A stretch of 64,000 nucleotides of DNA from an uncultured Pseudomonas sp. (GTDB taxonomy: Bacteria; Pseudomonadota; Gammaproteobacteria; Pseudomonadales; Pseudomonadaceae), in the NCBI RefSeq assembly GCF_913777995.1, contig NZ_CAJYVE010000019.1:1-64000 (forward strand), written 5' to 3'. Numbering within the stretch: the stretch's first letter is position 1; each line of letters starts with the position of its first letter. The notes beneath the pieces were generated by a model that did not search any database, was not told the DNA's origin, and saw only the letters and a program-made list of their open reading frames with translations. Both the position numbers and the translations under genes were made by a program. Below are positions 53,206 through 59,919 of the stretch, one piece after another.

Positions 53206-54102
53206 TCAGTCGCTGAACAGCTCGCTGCGCGCCGCCTCGGTGATCGCGACCACGCCGGGGTGACTGACCTTGCGCTCCACGGTGATGGCGTAGAACGACT
53301 CGCTTACCGCATCGGTCTGGCCGATCAGCCGTACGCCGTATTGCGCCTGCACTTCGCTGGCAATCACGCTAGGCGCCACAAATACGCCGCTGCCGGAGCG
53401 GCCGAAGGCTTGCATCAGCGCGCTGTCGTCGAACTCGCCGATGATTCGCGGCCTGAGTTTGTGTTCCGCGAACCAGCGCATCAACCGCCCGCGTACCACC
53501 GTGTCCTGGCCGGGGATCAGCAGGGGAGCGTTGTCCAGGTTCGCCGGGAAGTCGCCGGCAAGGCGTTGCTCGACCGCTTCGGTGGCGAAGAAGCTCACCC
53601 CGCATTCACCCAGTTTCTGACTGTGCCCACGGATGTCCAGGTGCGGTGGCATGGGACTGTCGGAAACCACCATGTCCAGGCGCTGGATGGCCAGGTCAGC
53701 CAGCAGCCTTTCCAGCTTGTCTTCGCGGCAGGTGATGCGGATCGGTTCGTTCAGCTGCATGGTGGGGGCGATCAGGCGGTAGACGATGGACTTGGGCACC
53801 ACATCGGCCACGCCGATGCGAAACAGCGTGTGCTGCTCGCCCGGCTGCGAGCGCAGCAGGCTTTCCAGCTCATGGCCCAGCTGGAACATCTGTTCGGCGT
53901 AGGGCAGGGCCAGGCGTCCGGCTTCGGTCAGCTCCAGCTGGCGGCCAACGCGCTGGAAAAGGTCCACGCCCAGGCTGTCTTCCAGCAGGCTGATCTGCCC
54001 GCTGATGGTCTGTGCGGTGAGGTTCAACTGCTCGCAGGCGCGCACGATGCTGCCGGTGCGGGCGACCACCCAGAAGTAGTGCAGCTGACGATAATTGAGC
54101 AT
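53206..54102 (-). CDS. NhaR-like LysR-family regulator
   Basis: 298 residues. MLNYRQLHYFWVVARTGSIV with NLTAQTISGQISLLEDSLGV is the NhaR-type N-terminus, which differs from ordinary LysR proteins, and RIGVADVVPKSIVYRLIAP opens the effector domain. E. coli NhaR responds to Na+ and pH. No antiporter gene adjoins. ATG 54102 is the family start; earlier codons give an unrelated extension. Confidence 0.88.
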   Translation of the reverse strand: MLNYRQLHYFWVVARTGSIVRACEQLNLTAQTISGQISLLEDSLGVDLFQRVGRQLELTEAGRLALPYAEQMFQLGHELESLLRSQPGEQHTLFRIGVADVVPKSIVYRLIAPTMQLNEPIRITCREDKLERLLADLAIQRLDMVVSDSPMPPHLDIRGHSQKLGECGVSFFATEAVEQRLAGDFPANLDNAPLLIPGQDTVVRGRLMRWFAEHKLRPRIIGEFDDSALMQAFGRSGSGVFVAPSVIASEVQAQYGVRLIGQTDAVSESFYAITVERKVSHPGVVAITEAARSELFSD

Positions 54103-54234
54103 GACGATCATCACTTCGTAAAAACCGAAGTATATAACTTGTAAATACGAATTTTCCGGATGTTTCAAGCTGGCTAGAATCGCCTCAACGCCGCGGCACT
54201 CATCCATCGCCCGGCAGCAGAGATCGAGGACGTC

Positions 54235-54477
54235 ATGAAAAGCGCTCTATACATAGCACTGTTGGCAGGCTCGCTGGTCGTAGTCAGTGGTTGTGATCAG
54301 GTCGAGTCGTCCGGCAAGCAGTTGCTCGACACGGCGGCCGAGTCGGCCAGGCAGGCCGTCGACGATACGCACAAGGCGGCTACCAAGGCCCTGGAAGATG
54401 CCCGTCAGGAGCTGTCGGTGCTTGAGCCGGCAGACAAGCCCGAGCCGAAGGCCGAGCAGGCCGGCAAGGACAGCTGA
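54235..54477 (+). CDS. Small lipoprotein with helical mature part, 80 aa
   Basis: The signal MKSALYIALLAGSLVVVSGC carries lipobox VSGC at the end. The mature part is a charged amphipathic helix (SGKQLLDTAAESARQAVDDT) with a Pro/Lys/Glu tail. ATG 54235 has GAGGA 6 nt upstream. It lies 33 bp before terC and may be cotranscribed with it. Confidence 0.75.
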   Translation: MKSALYIALLAGSLVVVSGCDQVESSGKQLLDTAAESARQAVDDTHKAATKALEDARQELSVLEPADKPEPKAEQAGKDS

Positions 54478-54510
54478 TTCACCCACTTGAACACACGCAG
54501 GATATAAGTC

Positions 54511-55257
54511 ATGGAATACCTGTTGGAACTTGCAACAAGTCCCGCGGCCTGGGTGGCGCTGGCAACACTGGTGGTCATGGAAGTCGTGCTCGGCATCGAT
54601 AACCTGATCTTCATTTCGATCCTCACCAACAAGCTTCCCGAGCATCAGCGCGCCAAGGCGCGTCGGCTGGGCATCGGCATGGCACTGTTCATGCGTCTGG
54701 GCCTGCTCAGCACCGTGGCGTGGATCGTCCAGCTCACCGAGCCGGTACTGGAAGTGTTTGGTCAGATGTTCTCCTGGAAGGACATGATCCTCATCGCCGG
54801 TGGCCTGTTCCTGGTCTGGAAGGCGACCACCGAGATCCACCACAGCATGGAACACAGCGCCGAGAAGGAGGCATCGGTGGGTGGCAAGGTCACTCTGAAC
54901 ATGGGCGCGGCCATTACACAGATCCTCATGCTTGATCTGGTGTTCTCCATCGACAGCATCATCACGGCGGTGGGCATGACCGAACACTTGCCGATCATGA
55001 TCATTGCCGTGGTCAGTGCCGTGGTGGTCATGCTGGTGGCAGCCGACCCGTTGGCCAAGTTCATCCATGACAACCCTACGGTGGTGATGCTGGCCCTGGG
55101 GTTTCTGATCATGATCGGCATGACGCTGATTGCCGAGGGCTTCGGAGCCCATGTGCCCAAGGGCTACGTGTACGCCGCCATGAGCTTCTCGGCGCTGATC
55201 GAACTGCTCAACATGATGGCCCGCCGTGCCAGGCGCAAGCGAGGTGAGGCAGCCTGA
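54511..55257 (+). CDS. TerC-family integral membrane protein
   Basis: 248 residues, about seven helices. Conserved metal-type motifs are [10 protein letters not shown] and [18 protein letters not shown], and a tail of Arg/Lys ([11 protein letters not shown]) follows the last helix. It matches the TerC domain of the TerC-CBS protein at 5840 but lacks CBS. TerC proteins are linked to manganese efflux and to metalation at the Sec translocon. AGGA lies about 9 nt before the ATG; a strong terminator follows. Confidence 0.9.
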   Translation: MEYLLELATSPAAWVALATLVVMEVVLGIDNLIFISILTNKLPEHQRAKARRLGIGMALFMRLGLLSTVAWIVQLTEPVLEVFGQMFSWKDMILIAGGLFLVWKATTEIHHSMEHSAEKEASVGGKVTLNMGAAITQILMLDLVFSIDSIITAVGMTEHLPIMIIAVVSAVVVMLVAADPLAKFIHDNPTVVMLALGFLIMIGMTLIAEGFGAHVPKGYVYAAMSFSALIELLNMMARRARRKRGEAA

Positions 55258-55283
55258 GCCTGAGGCTGTCGAGGCGGAAAAAG

Positions 55284-55321
55284 AAACGGTCGGTTCCGTG
55301 ACGCGGAACCGACCGTTTTAC
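55284..55321 (+). terminator. Intrinsic terminator after terC
   Basis: Stem AAACGGTCGGTTCCG (55284-55298) with CGGAACCGACCGTTT (55304-55318), then a T stretch. Confidence 0.88.
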
Positions 55322-55342
55322 CTACAGGGGGCTGGATAAGGA

Positions 55343-55519
55343 TCAGTGAGCCGTCACAGGCCGTTGCGCGTGCGGTCTTGCAGGTTGTGGGCGAACCTGC
55401 GGCGCCTGGCGGTTGGACTGTTGATGGCGGCGAGCGATGCGCAACACGCCCCACAGCATGGCGCAGGCCACGGCCAGCCAGGCGGCGATCAACATCACGA
55501 TGGTCATTTCCAGGCTCAT
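55343..55519 (-). CDS. Small single-pass membrane protein, 58 aa
   Basis: MSLEMTIVMLIAAWLAVACA begins an N-terminal membrane helix (about residues 5-26), followed by a basic Pro/Gln-rich tail. ATG 55519 has GGAGG 8 nt upstream. Family not recognised. Confidence 0.65.
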   Translation of the reverse strand: MSLEMTIVMLIAAWLAVACAMLWGVLRIARRHQQSNRQAPQVRPQPARPHAQRPVTAH

Positions 55520-55745
55520 AGAAAGTGCCTCCACGGTTGCTGCAATCTGTTGCAGTCCTGATAAATGACAGTCTAGCCCGCCCGGTGTTTCGTCAATTTG
55601 ACCAGCGGCCCCTGGCTTCGAATCTTTTGATCTATGCGGGGCAGGGGACTGCACTGTCAGGCTATACCGGGGCCGACAGGCGCTCTATGATCGGCGCCTG
55701 TACCTGGCCGACGGGTGTCGGGTGTCGTCAAGCAAGTGAGGGAAC

Positions 55746-56447
55746 ATGCAGTCGGTTGTCATTTCATCGCGTTCGGCCCTGAAGATGCTCGCTATCCTGG
55801 CGTTGACGGCGGTTGCCGGGTGTTCATCGCCGCACCGCCTGGCGGCGATCCCGCCCGATCCTCAAGGCCTGCCGGACCGGGTTGAACTCAAGGCCGTACC
55901 GGTGTTTCGTGGCAATGTCTTCCAGAGCGGCCCCGCGTCACTGGCCAGCATGCTTGGCAGTCAGCAGGTGGCGACCACGCCCGGGCTGCTGGAAAAGAAC
56001 CTGCAGCTGCCGCAGGCCGAACACCAGCTGGAGCAGAACCTGCAAAGGGTCGCCCGGGAATATGGTTTCGTGGTCTACCCGTTGGGCGACGACTTCCATG
56101 ACCTGATGACCCAGGTGGCGGCCGGCTACCCGGTACTGGTCCGTTTCGACGCCGGACCCTTGCTGTTCAGTAAGCCTCGCTATGGCGTGCTGCTCGGTTA
56201 TGACCGCTTTCGCGATACGGTGGTGCTGCAATCGGGCATGAGCGCGCGGCAGTCGATGAGCTTCTCCAGCTTCACCTCGGCCTGGAAAAGCGCCGGCCAT
56301 TGGGCGGTGCTGATCCAGAATGCCCGGCAGTTGCCGGCCAAGGTCGATGCGCAGCGCTGGTTGCGGGCGGCCGATGAACTGGCCAGGGCCGGTCAGGAGC
56401 AGGCGGCGGCCGAAGCGCGCAAGACTCTGGCCCGGCAGGCCAATTGA
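55746..56447 (+). CDS. C39-like peptidase-fold lipoprotein, probably inactive
   Basis: 233 residues. Lipobox AVAGC (Cys near residue 26). The mature domain has the C39/bacteriocin-processing fold: VFRGNVFQSGPASLASMLG corresponds to the usual Q-x-x-Q-C-G-P site, but Ser replaces the nucleophile Cys. The usual His in the SKPRYGVLLGYDRFRD region is also missing. A short helical tail resembles TPR helices. Similar lipoproteins occur next to this tRNA in P. aeruginosa (recollection). GAGGGA lies just upstream of ATG 55746. Confidence 0.7.
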   Translation: MQSVVISSRSALKMLAILALTAVAGCSSPHRLAAIPPDPQGLPDRVELKAVPVFRGNVFQSGPASLASMLGSQQVATTPGLLEKNLQLPQAEHQLEQNLQRVAREYGFVVYPLGDDFHDLMTQVAAGYPVLVRFDAGPLLFSKPRYGVLLGYDRFRDTVVLQSGMSARQSMSFSSFTSAWKSAGHWAVLIQNARQLPAKVDAQRWLRAADELARAGQEQAAAEARKTLARQAN

Positions 56448-56521
56448 TGAGGCATGGCCCTGGCATCGCACCGCTTGGCTTAAAAAGTTTTCGGTTTTCA
56501 GTAAGTTAGCCAAAAAAGTCG

Positions 56522-56549
56522 TTGACAGGGTCGCGGATATCCGTAGAAT
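56522..56549 (+). promoter_or_regulatory. Sigma-70 promoter of tRNA-Val copy 1
   Basis: TTGACA (56522-56527), 16-bp spacer, TAGAAT (56544-56549), GC-rich discriminator. The same arrangement occurs before copy 2. Confidence 0.8.
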
Positions 56550-56561
56550 GCGCCCCACAGC

Positions 56562-56638
56562 AGGCACATAGCTCAGTTGGTTAGAGCACCACCTTGACAT
56601 GGTGGGGGTCGTTGGTTCGAGTCCAATTGTGCCTACCA
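56562..56638 (+). tRNA. tRNA-Val (anticodon GAC), copy 1
   Basis: 77 nt with CCA encoded. Acceptor AGGCACA pairs with TGTGCCT; D arm GCTC-AGTTGGTTA-GAGC; anticodon stem CCACC/GGTGG with loop TTGACAT (GAC at 56596-56598); T loop TTCGAGT. It differs from copy 2 only by a compensated pair at the base of the acceptor stem (A-T here, G-C there). Confidence 0.97.
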
Positions 56639-56665
56639 GATTTATCAACCTCATGGTTGTGAGAA

Positions 56666-56695
56666 AGGGGCGATCCGCAAGGGTCGCCCTTTTTG
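56666..56695 (+). terminator. Terminator of tRNA-Val copy 1
   Basis: GGGGCGATCC-GCAA-GGGTCGCCC (one bulge) followed by TTTTT. Confidence 0.85.
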
Positions 56696-56844
56696 TATGC
56701 GCCGTTCAGGCGGCGAGCGTTTCGATGATCCTCTTCCTCTAGCGTTCAAGCGTCCTGCCATTTCGCGGTGTGCGGCTTTTCCCCAGTGGACAGGGCCTAG
56801 TGCCTACTGGCAGCCTGAGCGACCTGTCGGCTTCGGGTGTGCCC

Positions 56845-58371
56845 GTGAAACGTGATCTTCACCTCGTCATCGTGTTGTTGCTGGTCGTGTGCCTGTCACT
56901 GACCTTCATGACCGGCTGGAAACTGGTCGCCGCGCGCAAGGCGATCATCAACAATGTCAATGTGAATGGCCTGAACCTGGCGCAGGCGCTTGCCACCTAC
57001 TCGGAAGGCGTCGTCCGTCAGGGGGCGATGTTGCTCAATGGCGTGGTGGAGCGGATCGAAACCGAAGGTGCTGGTAGTGGGGCGCTCGAGCGGCTGGACA
57101 GGCTACTGCTTCTTCAGCAGCGGGCCATGCCTCAGCTCACCGGTGTCACCTTGCTGGATCGCCACGGCAATGAGATCGTCTCGTCGAATGTCGGGCACCG
57201 CCAGGCGGTCAGCGGTGCCGAACGTGCCTACTTCATCCACCACCGGCAGAATCCTTCGCAGGACATCTTCCTGGGGCCACCCATTCTCGACCGGTCCGGT
57301 CGTGAGTGGGTAATGACCATCAGTCGTCGCATCAACGATCCCCAGGGAGCTTTCATGGGGGTGGCGGTGGCGACCCTGGGGGTGAAGAACTTCCTTGATC
57401 TGTTCGGTCGCATCGACGTCGGCGAGAACGGCAGCATTTCGCTGGCGCTCAGCAATGGTCAACTATTGGTGCGTTATCCCTTCCGCGACCAGGATGTGGG
57501 GCGTGACTTTTCACGCTCGCCGGTGTTCCGGGAATATTTCGAAGACCGCAAGGAAGGAACGGCGGTCTATGCGTCGAGCCTGGACCACATCGAGCGCTTT
57601 GCGGCCTTTCGTCGCAGCGATAACCTGCCGCTGATAGTCACCGTCGCCCGTGAAACGAGCGAGGTGTTGCGGGGCTGGCGTCTCGATGCGCTGTGGTCGC
57701 TCCTCGTTCTGGCTGCGCTGATCCTGTTTACCATGGCCGTAGGCTGGGCTTTGTGGCGACACACCCGGCAGCGCATAGCCAACGAAGCTCGTCTGCATAT
57801 CGCCGGCCAGGAACTGTTGAGTACCAACTTGACACTCGAACAGCTGGCGTTGCGTGACCCGTTGACCGGTCTGGCCAACCGGCGTGGCTTTGACGAGGCG
57901 CTGCGCATGGAGGTGGGGCGTGCCCGGCGAGAGGGCGGCTCGTTGGCGCTGCTGTTGGTCGATATCGACTTTTTCAAGCGCTTCAATGACACCCTGGGGC
58001 ATGTGGCCGGGGACGAGTGCCTGCGCAAGGTGGGAGAGATGATGGGGGCATGCCTGCGTCGGCCCGCCGATCTGGCGGCGCGCTATGGTGGCGAGGAACT
58101 GGCGCTGTTGCTGCCCGGCACCTCGCTGGACGGTGCTCGACTCGTTGCCGAGGAGGTGCTCGTGCAGTTGCGCCGGCTCTCGATCACGCACCCGGCCAGC
58201 CCTTACGAGCGCGTCACGGCCAGCATCGGCATTGCCTGTTTCAGTGGTGCGCAATTGCAAGATGAGGTGTCGCAGCTTGTCCAGGCGGCAGACCAGGCCT
58301 TGTACCGCGCCAAGGCCGGCGGCCGGAATCGTTGCGAGAGCTGGCAGCCGGTGGAGATGCTTGAAGACTGA
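56845..58371 (+). CDS. Membrane diguanylate cyclase (dCache-GGDEF)
   Basis: 508 residues from GTG 56845 (MKRDLHLVIVLLLVV); several upstream GTG codons are possible and none has a clear Shine-Dalgarno. A membrane helix is followed by a periplasmic dCache-type sensor (about 30-270, with YFIHHRQNPSQDIFLGPPIL), a second helix (about 285-307) and GGDEF. The active site is ARYGGEELALL, so GGEEL instead of GGEEF; the inhibitory site RPAD sits five residues before it. It makes cyclic-di-GMP, probably with product inhibition. It sits between two tRNA-Val units; P. aeruginosa has a similar cyclase beside this tRNA (recollection). Confidence 0.88.
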   Translation: MKRDLHLVIVLLLVVCLSLTFMTGWKLVAARKAIINNVNVNGLNLAQALATYSEGVVRQGAMLLNGVVERIETEGAGSGALERLDRLLLLQQRAMPQLTGVTLLDRHGNEIVSSNVGHRQAVSGAERAYFIHHRQNPSQDIFLGPPILDRSGREWVMTISRRINDPQGAFMGVAVATLGVKNFLDLFGRIDVGENGSISLALSNGQLLVRYPFRDQDVGRDFSRSPVFREYFEDRKEGTAVYASSLDHIERFAAFRRSDNLPLIVTVARETSEVLRGWRLDALWSLLVLAALILFTMAVGWALWRHTRQRIANEARLHIAGQELLSTNLTLEQLALRDPLTGLANRRGFDEALRMEVGRARREGGSLALLLVDIDFFKRFNDTLGHVAGDECLRKVGEMMGACLRRPADLAARYGGEELALLLPGTSLDGARLVAEEVLVQLRRLSITHPASPYERVTASIGIACFSGAQLQDEVSQLVQAADQALYRAKAGGRNRCESWQPVEMLED

Positions 58372-58484
58372 TTGCCGATGGAGGGGGGGGCGCCTGGCAT
58401 GTCGGAACGCTGAGCCCGGCTGGCGGTTTTTCCAGGCACTCGTGAAAAAATCCGCTTTTTCAGTGGCTTAGTAAGAAAAAGTCG

Positions 58485-58512
58485 TTGACAGGGTTGGGAA
58501 TCTCCGTAGAAT
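58485..58512 (+). promoter_or_regulatory. Sigma-70 promoter of tRNA-Val copy 2
   Basis: TTGACA (58485-58490), 16-bp spacer, TAGAAT (58507-58512). AAAAAGTCGTTGACAGGGT is shared with copy 1. Confidence 0.8.
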
Positions 58513-58525
58513 GCCGCCTCACAGC

Positions 58526-58602
58526 AGGCACGTAGCTCAGTTGGTTAGAGCACCACCTTGACATGGTGGGGGTCGTTGGTTCGAGTCCAATCGTGCCTAC
58601 CA
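58526..58602 (+). tRNA. tRNA-Val (anticodon GAC), copy 2
   Basis: 77 nt with CCA encoded; acceptor AGGCACG with CGTGCCT, anticodon loop TTGACAT (GAC at 58560-58562). The rest is identical to copy 1. Confidence 0.97.
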
Positions 58603-58631
58603 TACAAATCCGCCCCTGCTGGCGGTAACGA

Positions 58632-58657
58632 AAAGGGCGACCTCAGGGTCGCCCTTT
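58632..58657 (+). terminator. Terminator of tRNA-Val copy 2
   Basis: AAAGGGCGACC-TCA-GGTCGCCCTTTTT-type stem with a T-run, of the same design as copy 1. Confidence 0.88.
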
Positions 58658-58703
58658 TTGCATTCCGGATCATGTTCAGCCGGGTTGGAACATGCCGCGC
58701 TGC

Positions 58704-59066
58704 TCAATGACCGCCGACCAGAGAGCGGATAATTCGCCGCGTCGCGCTGGTCGCCTTGAGATCATCAATCTCCGCTTCCGCCAGCCATTTGCAGGCGCTG
58801 ATCTCGTTCAGCGGGCGAGGCTGGTCTTCATCCGGTACTTGGGTGATGAATACATGGTGCAACACCTCGTTGCCGCGGAATTCGTTCAGGTAGCGCAACT
58901 GCAGGCCTTCCAGTCCGGTTTCCTCGCTCAGTTCGCGCAGCGCGGCCTGTTCCGGTGTTTCTCCGGCTTCGATCTTGCCCCCCGGCAGGTTCCAGCGGGA
59001 CTTCGGCTTGCGCACATAGAGAATCTGGTTGTCGCGTTTGCAAATGACGGTGGCTCTGACTTTCAT
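58704..59066 (-). CDS. NUDIX hydrolase
   Basis: 120 residues. The Nudix box is PGGKIEAGETPEQAALRELS then EETG (about residues 28-52), with all catalytic Glu present. It hydrolyses a nucleoside diphosphate linked to another group; substrate unknown. ATG 59066 (MKVRATVICKRDNQILYVRK) fits the family start although the ribosome-binding site is weak; 59138 adds an unlike extension. Confidence 0.88.
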   Translation of the reverse strand: MKVRATVICKRDNQILYVRKPKSRWNLPGGKIEAGETPEQAALRELSEETGLEGLQLRYLNEFRGNEVLHHVFITQVPDEDQPRPLNEISACKWLAEAEIDDLKATSATRRIIRSLVGGH

Positions 59067-59203
59067 CGGTATGGCTGTTCCTGGCCCGCGCTGGGGCGAA
59101 ATGGCTCCCTTGAGCGGTTTGTCGGCCGGGCTCGGCAAAGGTTCAGATTTATTTGTCGGGGCGTGGCGACAGAGCCCGACGGCGCAGGGCTCTGCTGCAA
59201 CGC

Positions 59204-59581
59204 TTAGAAGTCCCCCGAGGCGGGCGAGGCCTCGAAAGGCTGGTTCATCCTGCGGTAGGTCTTGTCATCCGTGGCGGCAAGCAGCTTGCGGCCATCCTTG
59301 AGCGTGGCCAGAAAAGTGACTTCCTTTTCCTCGCCAGCCAGCATCAGCCCGGCAGCGGCGCCTACCGGACCCAGCATCAGGGCTCCGGCCAGGCCCAGTC
59401 CGAGGGCGCCTTCGATATTCTTGTTATGCCCTTGGCTGGCGACTTCCATCGACTGGATGTCGCTACGCCGGAAGCTGATTCCGGGCCAAGGGTGGAGCGG
59501 GGTGATCAGCGTCAGGGTATCGGCCCGATAATCCCCGTCACCCTGAAGAAAATCCCCCGCTAAAACATTGATCTTAGCCAT
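59204..59581 (-). CDS. Hypothetical protein with Gly/Ala/Leu hydrophobic core segment, 125 aa
   Basis: ATG 59581 (MAKINVLAGDFLQGDGDYRA) has GGAG 8 nt upstream; ATG 59587 is too close to it. The middle holds a Gly-rich hydrophobic stretch (GALGLGLAGALMLGPVGAAA) between two beta-rich ends (LTLITPLHPWPGISFRR; KEVTFLATLKDGRKLLAATD). Not assigned; relatives are common in proteobacteria. Confidence 0.7.
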   Translation of the reverse strand: MAKINVLAGDFLQGDGDYRADTLTLITPLHPWPGISFRRSDIQSMEVASQGHNKNIEGALGLGLAGALMLGPVGAAAGLMLAGEEKEVTFLATLKDGRKLLAATDDKTYRRMNQPFEASPASGDF

Positions 59582-59919
59582 GTTCATTTCTCCATCGTTG
59601 CAAACGAGCGACCATTGCGCGCCCGGGGTTCGGGGCTGTCAATGGCCAGCGGACGATCAGGGTGAGCGTTCATCGGCCAGTTGTCGAAAACCTGCGGTGA
59701 TCATGTCGGCAAGCGGCGAGTGTTGCGCTTGAGTGGCAGATTGATGACTGGCTCAGGGGTGAGCCACAGGGCGGTGGGTGAGGTGCGCGGCATGAACGGC
59801 CGGATAGAGAGCGAGGAAGTCATTTCCACTATGTGCGCCAGGCGTGCCCTCGCATAGAATAGGCCGCTTTCCTATGAGCCACGGCGATGCGGAGACAGGC
59901 TGATGGATGGGATGCCCTC
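59582..59919. other. Intergenic region, no gene recognised
   Basis: 338 bp between divergent genes; no repeat, RNA or clear promoter seen. Confidence 0.4.
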
